The notes under the pieces: model-generated | What the model was told of the DNA's origin: nothing | Seen by the model: only the letters and a program-made list of their open reading frames with translations | Databases searched by the model: none | Translations under genes and position numbers: made by a program | Part shown: positions 15,773 through 25,000 of the stretch, piece after piece | Numbering within the stretch: position 1 is the stretch's first letter | How the letters are laid out: each line of letters starts with the position of its first letter | Source: CAZGTQ01 sp964528575 | GTDB taxonomy: Bacteria > Planctomycetota > UBA1135 > GCA-002686595 | Assembly: GCA_964528575.1 (NCBI GenBank) | Contig: CAZGTQ010000105.1 | Span: 1 to 40,489, forward strand | Reading direction: 5' to 3' | DNA length: 40,489 nucleotides

Positions 15773-17263
15773 TCAACCGCCCGGCGCCGCGAGCTCCTTC
15801 GCGATCGCCGCGGCGTCCTCGCTCTCGGGGTCGAGCTCGAGCGCGCGCGCCACGTGCGCGCGGGCCTTCGCGAGGTCGCCCGACTTCGTCCAGGCGACGG
15901 CGAGCGCGAGCTCGATCTGCGGCGCCTCCGCGTCGAGAGCGCGCGCCTGCTCCAGCGCCGCGATCGCCTCGGCCGGGTCGGCGCCGGCGCGCAGCCGCGC
16001 GACGCCGAGGCCCGCCCACGCGACGGCGAGCTCCTGGTCGCGCTCGACCGCGACGGCGAACTCCGCGGCGGCGTCGGCGTACTGGTCGATGCGGTAGAAC
16101 GACCCGCCGCGGAACACCCGGCTGCGCGCGTCGTCGCGGTACTCGACGAGCGTGTCGGCGGAACGCCGCACCGCCACCTCGTCGTTCGCCTGGACCATGA
16201 TCCCGAGGCGGATCTCCGCGAGCCGCGTCGGGTCGACCGACACCCACAGCACGGTCTCGAAGAGCTCCGCCTCGCGCTCGCTCGCGCCGCCTGCGCGCGA
16301 CAGCTCGAGGAACCAGCGACACACGTGAAGGTGGTCGACGAGCTCGGGGTACTGGTCGAGCCCCTCCATCGCGGCGGCGAGATCCGCGGCGGTCGCGTCG
16401 TAGTACTGCGTCACGACCTCGGCGCGCGGCGAGGGGATGCCGCCGCCGTCCTCGAGCAGCGCGCTCAGATGGCCGAGCCAGCCCGCCGCGAACGAGAGGT
16501 GGATCACCGAGCGCGCGAGCAGCGAATCCGGCGTGCCCGCGCGCGCGAGCAACGACTCGGTGCTCGCCGCGAGCTCGCCGTACAGCTCCGCGTCGCCGAG
16601 CTCGCCGAGCTTCGTCGCGATGTCGAGGAAGCTCGACGCCGCGAGCAGGTACACCGCGAACGGCGTCTCGCCGCCGGCGACGAGCGCGCGGTCGCACCAC
16701 AGCTCGACCTCCTTCTTCGCGTCCTCGTCGTCCGGGTGCGTCGACGCCTGCCGGAAGTACAGGAACGCGAGCTCCGTCGCGGCGCGGCCGAGCGACTCGT
16801 CGAGCTCCCACGCCCGCGCGAACAGGCTCGCCGCGGCGTTGAGCGCGTCGCCGTCGCGGTAGCGCAAGCCGTGCTCCTTCAGCGCGAGCGCGTAGTCGAG
16901 ATGGAGCTGCGCGTTCTCGCGGTCGCCCTCGAGTTGCGTCAGGTACTCGTGGAACGCGACCTGGAACGCCTTCTGCGCGTCCTCGTGCATGCCGAGCTCG
17001 CCGAGCGCGCTCGCGAGCCGGTACCACGTGTGGGGCGTGTCCTCGTTCGCCTCGATCTTCGTCTGCGCGTCCTCGGCGCGCGCATCGGGGGGCTCGAGGT
17101 CGCGCTCGCTCAACGGCTCGAGGTGCTTGCGCGAGACGTTGAAGAACCAGCCGATCTCGACGCGCGGCACGCGCAGCCGCTCGAGCATCGCCTCGACGTC
17201 TTGCGCCGGGGCGAGCGAGCCGCAGAGCGCGGCGGCGACGAGCGTGAGCACGAATCGCGTCAA
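15773..17263 (-). CDS. Secreted tetratricopeptide-repeat protein
   Basis: The 496-residue product starts at TTG in the string TTGA, whose TGA ends the upstream thioredoxin-domain gene. The two genes are therefore probably translationally coupled. GGGAGGGAG a few nt upstream is a good ribosome site. L-T-R-F-V-L-T-L-V-A-A-A-L-C-G-S-L-A-P-A-Q is a signal peptide with cleavage near A-P-A-Q. The body is almost all helical repeats, with TPR-like units such as HTWYRLASALGELGMHEDAQ, AVAWAGLGVARLRAGADPAE and IELALAVAWTKSGDLAKARA. A protein-binding scaffold outside the cytoplasm is likely. An ATG start further upstream would lie inside the previous gene and lack the signal peptide. It is the last gene of the minus-strand run; partners are unknown. 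Confidence 0.85.
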   Translation of the reverse strand: MTRFVLTLVAAALCGSLAPAQDVEAMLERLRVPRVEIGWFFNVSRKHLEPLSERDLEPPDARAEDAQTKIEANEDTPHTWYRLASALGELGMHEDAQKAFQVAFHEYLTQLEGDRENAQLHLDYALALKEHGLRYRDGDALNAAASLFARAWELDESLGRAATELAFLYFRQASTHPDDEDAKKEVELWCDRALVAGGETPFAVYLLAASSFLDIATKLGELGDAELYGELAASTESLLARAGTPDSLLARSVIHLSFAAGWLGHLSALLEDGGGIPSPRAEVVTQYYDATAADLAAAMEGLDQYPELVDHLHVCRWFLELSRAGGASEREAELFETVLWVSVDPTRLAEIRLGIMVQANDEVAVRRSADTLVEYRDDARSRVFRGGSFYRIDQYADAAAEFAVAVERDQELAVAWAGLGVARLRAGADPAEAIAALEQARALDAEAPQIELALAVAWTKSGDLAKARAHVARALELDPESEDAAAIAKELAAPGG

Positions 17264-19491
17264 CGGTCTCCCTCCCCTTCGTCTCGCTGCGCCAGGTGCG
17301 CGAGCATCGTCTCGATGCTCGTGGTCGGAGCCTTGCAGGCGTGCTCGCGGCACACGTACGCCGTCGCGCGGCCGTCCTGCGCGCGCTGATCGCGCGTGAA
17401 CTCCGCCAGACGCACGATCTCCGGCTCGTCGCCCGGGGGCCGCAGCAGCACGACCTTGTGCGGGAGGAAACGCTCGCGCAGCGCTGCCAGCATCGCGCGC
17501 GTGTCGTCCGCTCCCGGGTCGCCGGCGATGACGACCTCGAAGCTCGGGCCGAGCGCGAAGTCGAGCGCGATGAGCGACGCTGCGTGGTAGTAGGCGTATT
17601 CCGGATGCCCGATCGAGCCCGCGTTCGCGTTCAGCGTCGCGATCGCGCGCTCCTCGTACGCGCTGCGCCCCGTCAGCCGAGCGAGGCGCACGAGGTTGGT
17701 CGCGGCGACCGCCTGGCCCGACGGCAGCGCGCCGTCGGCGATCTCCTTGGGCCGCACGAACAACACCTCGCCGTCGTCCGCGCCGAGGAAGAAGCCGCCG
17801 TGCTCGTCGTCGGCGAAGCGCGCGATCATCGCGTCGGTCAGCGCGAGCGCCTCGGCGAGCCAACGCGCCTCGAACGTCGCCTCGTACAGCTCGATCAGGC
17901 CCTCGACGAGGAACGCGTAGTCGTCGAGCACCGCGGGGAGCGCCGCCTCGCCGGCGCGCCAGCGCTTGAGCAGCTCGCCGTCCTCCGTCCGCAGCTCGCG
18001 CAGCACGAAATCGGCGGCCCGGCGCGCCGCCTCGACGTACTGCGGGTCGCCGAAGCTGCGGCCGGCGAGCGCGAGCGCGCCGATCATGAGCCCGTTCCAG
18101 TCGGTCAGGACCTTGTCGTCGAGGAGCGGGTGCACGCGCTGCTCGCGCGCGGCGAAGAGCTTCTGCCGCGATGCCTCGAGCCGCGCGCGCAGCTCGCTCT
18201 CCTCGAGCTCGAGCTCCTGCGCGACCTCCGCGAGCGGCCTGGGCAGATAGAGCACGCTGCGTCCGGTCGCGCGCTGCGTCGCCTCCTCGAGGAAGTTGCC
18301 GCCGGGGACGACGCCGTAGACGCCGTTCCACAGCTCGCCCTCCTCGGCGCCGAGCACCGTTGTCACCTGCTCGGGCGTCCAGACGTAGAAGAGCCCTTCC
18401 TCGCCCTCGCTGTCGGCGTCCTCGGCCGAGAAGAACGCGCCCTGGGGCGAGCGCATGTCGCGCAGCACGTACGTCAGCGTCTCGCGCGCCGCGCGCTCGA
18501 AGTCGGCGCGGCCGGTGACGAGCCACGCCTCGACCAGCGCGCTGGTGATCAGCGCCTGGTCGTAGAGCATCTTCTCGAAGTGCGGCAGGAACCAGCGCGC
18601 GTCGGTCGAGTAGCGGTGGAAGCCGAAGCCGACGTGGTCGCGGATGCCGCCGTGCAGCATGCCGGAGAGCGTCGCCTCGACCAGCGCCACCGTCTCGTCG
18701 TCGTCCGTGCGCGCGGCGCGGCGCAGGAGGAACCGCAGCCGGTGCGCGACGGGGAACTTCGGCGCGTCGCCGAAGCCGCCGTAGCGCTCGTCGAACGTCG
18801 CGGCGAGCTGAGCTTCCGCTCGCGCGAGCGCGGACTCGCTCAGCGCCTCGCCGCCCTTGCTCCGCGCCCAGGCTGCGATCGCCTTCGTGATCTGGTCGGC
18901 GTCGCCGAGGAGGCTGTCGCGATCCTCCGCCCACGCCTGCGTGATCCACGGCAGGACCTCCATCATCCCCGGCCGGCCGAGCTGGCCCCGCTTCGGCAGA
19001 TACGTCGCCGCCCAGAACGGGTCCTTGTCCGGCGTCATCACGACCGTGTTCGGCCAGCCGCCGGCGCCGCGCGTCAGCATCTGCGTGACGCTCATGTAGA
19101 CCTGGTCGACGTCGGGGCGCTCCTCGCGGTCGAGCTTGACGCAGACGAAGTGCTCGTTGAGCAGCGCGGCGACCTCGGCGTCCTCGAACGACTCGCGCTC
19201 CATGACGTGGCACCAGTGGCACGTCGAGTAGCCCGACGAGAAGAAGATCGGCTTGTCCTCGGCCTTGGCGCGCGCGAACGCTGCCTCGCCCCACGGGTAC
19301 CAGTCGACGGGGTTGCGCGCGTGCTGGCGCAGGTAGGGGCTCTGCTCGAAGACGAGGCGGTTGAACTCGTCGCCGCCGTCGGGCGGGAGCTTCGCGATCT
19401 CGTCGGGCGACGGCAGCGGCTCGTCGCCGTCGCCCGCGACGGCGGCCGCGAGCGGCGCGGCGCACAGGAGCGTGATCAGGAGCGGAATCAT
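17260..19491 (-). CDS. YyaL/SPATA20-type thioredoxin-domain protein (DUF255)
   Basis: The 743-residue protein matches the YyaL/SSP411 family in length and order. After a signal peptide (MIPLLITLLCAAPLAAAVAG) comes the DUF255 thioredoxin-like domain with NRLVFEQSPYLRQHARNPVD, VDWYPW and the C-x2-C motif S-T-C-H-W-C-H (C91, C94). Then follow REERPDVDQVYM and G-G-W-P. The long C-terminal part (from about 200) is an alpha/alpha-barrel like six-hairpin glycosidases, with KFPVAHRLRFLLRRA, LPHFEKMLYDQA and DWNGLMIGALALAG. Family members are mostly cytoplasmic; the signal peptide here points to export. Enzymatic activity is not established. A hairpin overlaps its ribosome site. It follows the 203-residue membrane-protein gene by 29 bp and overlaps the TPR gene by 4 bp. 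Confidence 0.92.
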   Translation of the reverse strand: MIPLLITLLCAAPLAAAVAGDGDEPLPSPDEIAKLPPDGGDEFNRLVFEQSPYLRQHARNPVDWYPWGEAAFARAKAEDKPIFFSSGYSTCHWCHVMERESFEDAEVAALLNEHFVCVKLDREERPDVDQVYMSVTQMLTRGAGGWPNTVVMTPDKDPFWAATYLPKRGQLGRPGMMEVLPWITQAWAEDRDSLLGDADQITKAIAAWARSKGGEALSESALARAEAQLAATFDERYGGFGDAPKFPVAHRLRFLLRRAARTDDDETVALVEATLSGMLHGGIRDHVGFGFHRYSTDARWFLPHFEKMLYDQALITSALVEAWLVTGRADFERAARETLTYVLRDMRSPQGAFFSAEDADSEGEEGLFYVWTPEQVTTVLGAEEGELWNGVYGVVPGGNFLEEATQRATGRSVLYLPRPLAEVAQELELEESELRARLEASRQKLFAAREQRVHPLLDDKVLTDWNGLMIGALALAGRSFGDPQYVEAARRAADFVLRELRTEDGELLKRWRAGEAALPAVLDDYAFLVEGLIELYEATFEARWLAEALALTDAMIARFADDEHGGFFLGADDGEVLFVRPKEIADGALPSGQAVAATNLVRLARLTGRSAYEERAIATLNANAGSIGHPEYAYYHAASLIALDFALGPSFEVVIAGDPGADDTRAMLAALRERFLPHKVVLLRPPGDEPEIVRLAEFTRDQRAQDGRATAYVCREHACKAPTTSIETMLAHLAQRDEGEGDR

Positions 19492-19492
19492 G

Positions 19493-19513
19493 GGCTCTCC
19501 GAACCGGAGAGCC
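19493..19513 (-). promoter_or_regulatory. Hairpin masking the ribosome site of the YyaL-type gene
   Basis: A perfect 8-bp stem (19493-19500 with 19506-19513, 5-nt loop) lies between the stop of the 203-residue gene and the ATG at 19491. On the minus strand its second arm is GGCTCTCC and its first is GGAGAGCC, the latter being the Shine-Dalgarno itself. Folding would hide the ribosome site. Confidence 0.55.
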
Positions 19514-19520
19514 TAACGCA

Positions 19521-20132
19521 TCAGGCGAGCTCCGCGAGGGCGGCGTGCGCGTGCTCGATGTTGGCGCGCGCGGTGGGCAGCTCGGCGAAGCCCTCCTCGT
19601 GCCAGCCGTCGGTCGCCATGCTCCAGGCGCGCGCGAGCAGGCGCTCGCAGACCGCGACGCCCTCCCAGACGCGGGCGTAGTCGCCGACGCCAAGCAGCTT
19701 CGTCAGATCTTCGTTGCGCGACGTGAAGTCGAAGTACTCGTCGCGCAGGAGCGCGTCGATGCGGTCGCGGACCGCGCGCTCGGAGACGCCGGGAGCGCGC
19801 GCCGCCTCCTCGATCGCGACGACCTGGTCGCGGATGACCGTGAGCTGCGCGAGGTAGCCGGCGCGCTCGCTCGCGACGTGCTCGGCGCCGACCGCCGTGC
19901 CGCCCGCCTGCATGCGGCCGAGGAAGCCGCCGGCGACGAGCAGGACGACGCCGCCGAGGAAGAGCGGCCAGGCGAGCTTCTCCGTATGCGGTCCGTCGTC
20001 GCCCTCGACGCCCGCGGCGGCCGGGAGGTCGTCCACGCTGCTCGCGGACTTGCGCGGGTCGTGGAACCCCGCGGCACCTACGGTGCCGACGCAGAACCCG
20101 ATCACGATGACGATCGTCGCGAAGTGCTTCAT
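19521..20132 (-). CDS. Two-TM membrane protein of unknown function
   Basis: The 203-residue product has two hydrophobic segments, residues 4-22 and 53-72, separated by an acidic loop (DDLPAAAGVEGDDGPHTEK). It then has a soluble helical C-terminal domain of about 130 residues with R-D-Q-V-V-A-I-E-E-A-A-R-A and a Trp-containing end (WSMATDGWHEEG). I recognise no family. Its ATG is 4 nt after the stop of the OPT transporter gene, and the YyaL-type gene follows 29 bp later, so it is inside an operon. A partner or accessory role for the transporter is only inference from position. Confidence 0.75.
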   Translation of the reverse strand: MKHFATIVIVIGFCVGTVGAAGFHDPRKSASSVDDLPAAAGVEGDDGPHTEKLAWPLFLGGVVLLVAGGFLGRMQAGGTAVGAEHVASERAGYLAQLTVIRDQVVAIEEAARAPGVSERAVRDRIDALLRDEYFDFTSRNEDLTKLLGVGDYARVWEGVAVCERLLARAWSMATDGWHEEGFAELPTARANIEHAHAALAELA

Positions 20133-20136
20133 GGTG

Positions 20137-22008
20137 TCAGGAGACCGACGTGGCGACCTTGAAGATCGCGTACGTCACGTTGACGAGGGCGTCACCGACG
20201 ATCAGGCCGGCGGCGATCGGCACGCCGGTGTCCTCCGCCCAGCGCGCGCCCCGGGCGCGCGTGACGAGGATGTTCGTGATGCCGCCGAGACCGAACATGA
20301 CCATGTACTCGAAGGGCAGGTAGAGCGAGAGCCCGACCATCACCCCGATGCCGGGCGAGACGAGCAGCGACACGAGCAGGCCGAGCACCGCGCCGGTGAG
20401 GTACTTGCCGAGCGGGACGTTGCCGTCGCGCACGATGTCTACGGCGGACTGCAACGCCGCCGCCTGCGGCGCGCCGAGGGATGGGACGCCGGGCGGAAGC
20501 TCCAGGCTGCTCGTGACCGCGCCGGTCACTTCGTCGACGTTCTCCACCTGCATCGCCGCGACCGTCTCGGAATCCCCCTTCGCGACCGCTCGCGCGTGGA
20601 GCACCTCCACCTGATTCGGTCCGAACGCGAAGGCCTTCCAGAGCAGGATGACGGTGAGGATCGCGACCCCGGGGCCGATCCAACACGTCGCGATCTGCGC
20701 GATCTGCTGTTTGAGCGGTCGACCGCCGACGAGGTAGCCCGTCTTCAGGTCGGCCATCATGTCCGCGCACATCGACGTCGCCACGCAGACCGCCGTACCG
20801 ACGGTGACCGCGGGCACGACTCCGTGCTCCGTCCCCATGATCACGAGCATGATCACGATCGCGATCAAGGCGAGGCCGGACAGCGGGGACCAATCGGTGC
20901 GCCCGGTGGTCTGCGCGACGACGAGGCCCGCGACCCAGAGCCATATGGCAGCGACGACGGTCGCGATGATGACGGTCCCCCAGCCGAGCGTGTCGCCGCC
21001 GGCGAGCTTGGTCGTCACGAGCAGGACGACGAGACCCACGGCCATTCCTCCGCCGAGGACGGAGATCGGCATTTCCTCGCGCGTGCCGCCGATGCCCGAC
21101 GAACGCAGGCTTGCGAGAGCCGTCTTGAGCGCCGGCAGCGCGACGACGATCCCCGCGATCGCACCGCCCAAGATCATCCCGATGCCGACCTTGTTCGACG
21201 TGAACTCGCGGAACGGCCTGGCGAACTCGTCTGCGGTCTCGTAGTCGTCGGAGAAGATCCTGAAGTGGCCGAACGCCTCGGGCACCCACCCCATCGCGAC
21301 GCAGAACGGGATCAGCACCCAGAAGTTGAGCAGGGTCCCGTACAGCACCACGAGCCCAGGCCGTCCCGCGAGGTAGCCCGCGCCGAGCGTCAACAGGCTC
21401 ACAGCGAAGACCAGGCGGATCCCCGCAGGAGCGCCGAGCCACTCGCCGACCGGCAGATCCGCTGGGATCACCCCCGTCGTCGCCAGCCCCTGCACGACGA
21501 GCGCGACGCCGATTCCGCTCGCGAGCAAGATCGCCTTGTGCACGCCCGCGCCGGGTGCCTTGAGGATCGTCGCGACCGCGACGCCCTCGGGGAAGCGCAG
21601 CCGCTCGTAGTCGATGATCTGCTTGCGCAGCGGGATGATCATCACGACGCCCAGGAGCGAGCCCGCGCTCGCCGCGAGCACGAGCGCCGTGTAGTCGATG
21701 CTGTCCTGCATCCCGAGCAGGAAGAGCACGGGCACCGTGAAGATCACGCCCGCGTTGACCGTGTTCACCGACGAGGCGACGGTCTGGAAGATGTTGACCT
21801 CGAGGATCGAGCCGCGCCGCAGGATGCCGCGCAAGAGGCCGAACCCGATGATCGCGGCGACGGTCGAGCCGACGATCGTGAACCCGATCTGCAGCCCGGC
21901 GAAGCAGATCCCCATGTTGAGGATCGCGCCGAACAGGACCCCGCCGACGACGCTCGCGACCGTCAGCTCCCGGTACTTCGGTTGCAAGGGCAGCTCCTCC
22001 GAGGCCAC
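20137..22008 (-). CDS. OPT-family transporter
   Basis: This 623-residue protein is a polytopic membrane protein of the oligopeptide transporter (OPT) family, whose members move peptides or metal chelates by proton coupling. The N-terminus has the OPT opening PKYRELTVASVVGGVLFGAI and N-M-G-I-C-F-A-G-L-Q-I-G-F-T. Later come RFPEGVAVATILKA, DLKTGYLVGGRP and, near the end, V-P-I-A-A-G-L-I-V-G-D-A-L-V-N. About 14-16 hydrophobic segments are visible. The start is either GTG 22008 (chosen) or TTG 22038; both lie after the stop of the macroglobulin gene. Four nt separate its stop from the next gene. Peptide versus metal substrate cannot be read from sequence. Confidence 0.9.
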   Translation of the reverse strand: MASEELPLQPKYRELTVASVVGGVLFGAILNMGICFAGLQIGFTIVGSTVAAIIGFGLLRGILRRGSILEVNIFQTVASSVNTVNAGVIFTVPVLFLLGMQDSIDYTALVLAASAGSLLGVVMIIPLRKQIIDYERLRFPEGVAVATILKAPGAGVHKAILLASGIGVALVVQGLATTGVIPADLPVGEWLGAPAGIRLVFAVSLLTLGAGYLAGRPGLVVLYGTLLNFWVLIPFCVAMGWVPEAFGHFRIFSDDYETADEFARPFREFTSNKVGIGMILGGAIAGIVVALPALKTALASLRSSGIGGTREEMPISVLGGGMAVGLVVLLVTTKLAGGDTLGWGTVIIATVVAAIWLWVAGLVVAQTTGRTDWSPLSGLALIAIVIMLVIMGTEHGVVPAVTVGTAVCVATSMCADMMADLKTGYLVGGRPLKQQIAQIATCWIGPGVAILTVILLWKAFAFGPNQVEVLHARAVAKGDSETVAAMQVENVDEVTGAVTSSLELPPGVPSLGAPQAAALQSAVDIVRDGNVPLGKYLTGAVLGLLVSLLVSPGIGVMVGLSLYLPFEYMVMFGLGGITNILVTRARGARWAEDTGVPIAAGLIVGDALVNVTYAIFKVATSVS

Positions 22009-22064
22009 CCGCTCCGGGTGGGAGGCGCATGATGTCAAGCGCCCCCCGCCCGTGCCACATCCAC

Positions 22065-25000
22065 CTACTGCACGCGCTTGACCTGGACGCCGAGCCGGGC
22101 GCGGTCGACCTCCTGCTGGTAGCTGTCCAGGCGCTGCTGCTGGGCCTGCTCGTTCAGGTGGAAGACGTTCTCGAAGTACGCCTGCTCTCCGAGCCGCCCG
22201 GCATCGTTGCCGAACGTCGCGTCCGGCATACGCTTCTCCGGCTGACCGAGCACCTGGGTCCCACGGTGGAACGCGTAGCGGTCGTCGCCGAGCCGCGCGA
22301 TCACCGTCGCCGTCCCCACGACGCCGTCCGCGACGAACAGGCCGCGCGGATCGGTGCGCCCGGAGACGAAGTCGCTGCCGTTCGAGCCGACGACCTTGAC
22401 GTCGACGTCGCGCACGTAGGCTCCGCTCGCCTGGTCGGTCACCTGCACGCGCACGCGACCGGACACGGCGTCGGCGCGCACGTCGAGCTCCAGCGGCGAC
22501 ACGAGCACGAGCCCCGACGTGTGCAGCTCGTCGCCGCGGCAGATCACCAGGTACGCGCCCGGCTGGTCGAGCGCGAGCTCGACCGCGCGCTCGTGCTCGA
22601 ACAGGTCGCGGCCCTCGCCGAGCTCGACGTGTTTCAGCAGCACCGGCGCGATGCCCGCCAGGTTGACGCGCGTCACGTCCTGCAGGTTGCGCTCGCGCAG
22701 GTACAGCGTCATCAAGTCGACCTCGTAGACGAGCAGCTCCGCGCTCTCGACGTTCTTGTGGCGCAGGTCGAGGGCGACTAGCTCGCCCGGCCGCACGACC
22801 GTGACCTCCTCGAGCGTGATGCGCTTCTCGCGGAAGCCCGCGATCGCCTCGCGCGCGTCGGGGAACGCCTCGTCGACGCGCTCGTAGTACTCGATCGCGC
22901 GCTCGGGCCGCTGCGCCGCGTGCCAGATCTGGCCGAGGATGTACCAGGCGAGCTGCCGGTTGTCCGACGGCCGCCGCGCCCCGCTCTCCTCGACGTACTC
23001 CGCCTCCGCGATGCGCTCGAGCAGCGCCACCGCGGAGTCGTCGCGCGCGAGGTACCAGTCCGCGACCGCCTGCACGTACAGGAACGCGTCCTGGTGCTCG
23101 GGAGCGGAATGGCGCGCGGCCAGCCTCTCGGCGAGCGCCGACGCGGTCTCGTACTCCTCGATCGTCACGTACGCGCTCACGAGGTTCAGCCCCGCGTCGG
23201 GCGCGAGCGGATCGGTCGGGTAGAGCGTCAGGAAGCGCTGGAGCACGACGATCGCGGACAGCTCGAGCGCCGCGCGGTCGAGGCCGGCGGCGCGCAGCTT
23301 CGCGTCGGAGTGCGCGCTCGGCGCCTTCGTCAAAAGCTTGTCGGCGATCGTGAGATAGCTCGCGACGACGCTCGGCAGGTCGGGGAACGCCAACCACAGC
23401 TCGCCCAACGTCTCGATCGCGCCCGCGAGCTCGCCCTGCGCTTCGAGCGCGCCGGCGACCTGCAGGTCCTTGCCGAACGTCTCCTCGACCGTCGCGCGGA
23501 AGATCAGGAGCGCGCGCTCGTGCTCCTCGAGCTCGCGGTACGCCGCGCCGACCGCGACGACGTCGTCGAACGGCACGTACAGCTCGGGATCCTTCTCCTT
23601 GAGCACCTCGAAGAAGCGCACGATCGCCGGCGCCGCCTCGCGCTCGATCGCGAGGAACAGCAGCTTGGTCGCGACCTCGCGCAGCCTGTTCTCGTCGAGC
23701 TCGTCCTTCCACGCGTCGTACAGCGCGAGCAGCTTCTCGTTCGCCTCGGCGAGCTCGCGGACGTCGTAGAGCCGCGTACCGAGGTGGAAGAGCTCGTCCG
23801 GCGTCGGGCGGTAGTCGTCCGGGCTCTCGGCGCCGCGGTCGAGCACGACGAGCTCCATCGGCTCGCCGTCGGCCGAGCGATCGGGCTCGTACGCGCTCTG
23901 CACCCGCGCCGGCAGCGCGCGGAACGAGCCCGGCATCGCCCCGACGAGCGTGTAGCCGACGGTGCTCGTGCCGCGGTGGCGGCCGATCTGGAGCACGAGC
24001 CGGCCGTCGCGCTCCTCGAAGGACTCGAAGGTGCCGGTCACGCTGCCCGCGAGCACGCGCGCGCCCGCGGGGAGCGGCACCTCGAGCACGAGGTACTCCT
24101 CCTCCGCGCGCGCGTCGTTCGACTCGGACAAGCACCAGAAGCTGACGCGCGCGTGCGTCGCCTCGCCGACCGGCAGGTGGTCGACCGTGTTCGTCCACGT
24201 CTGGTACCGGCCGCTGCCGAGCACGGAGAAGCCGGTCGGCAGCTCCTTGCCCCGGTACGTCGGCGCCGCCGCGTAGTACTCGTGCGACACGATCCGCAGG
24301 CCCTTCGCATCGCGCCGCGCGACGTCGGTCGTGAGGCCGCGCATCGTGGCGACGAAGAACGGCTGCGCGTTGCCGCGCACCTCGAAGTCGAGCCGCGCGC
24401 GCACGTCGTCGAGCGCGTCGGCCGGCACCTCGACGTGCAGCCCGCGCGCGTCGCCGTCGAGCTCGATCGTCTCGAGCTCGCGCCCGTCGAGCCGGATCGC
24501 GACCGTCCCGCGCTCGTCGCGTCGCTCGACGCGGCCGTACCAGTCGCCGAGCGCTGCGAGCACGAAGCCGCGCGCGCGCGCCGGACGCCACGGCCGCTCG
24601 GCCAGCAGCGTCTCGACGCCCTCGGGGATGCGCGGCGAGCTCGGCCGCGCGCTCTGCAGCGCGAGCAGCGCGAGCGCCGTCATCTCGAGCGGAGCCCGGT
24701 GGAAGGTCGTGTTGTCGACGACGCTCCACGTGCAGCGCAGGCCGCCGCTCGCTTGCACCGCCGTGACGAGCTCGCTCGACTCGAGCCGCTCCGCGAGCTC
24801 CGCCGCCATCGGCACTCGGCCGAGCTCCGCCAGCGCGAGCGTCGCGTACGCGAGCGCGGCGGGCGACAGGCTCTGGCGCAGCCGGTGCAGCCGGTTGAGC
24901 GCGCCGAAGTCCGCCGCGTCGTGCAGCGCGAGCGCCCACTGGATCATCGCCTTGAGCTCGTCCGCCTGCTGGCTCGCGCCGCGGAACGCGTTCTGCGCGA

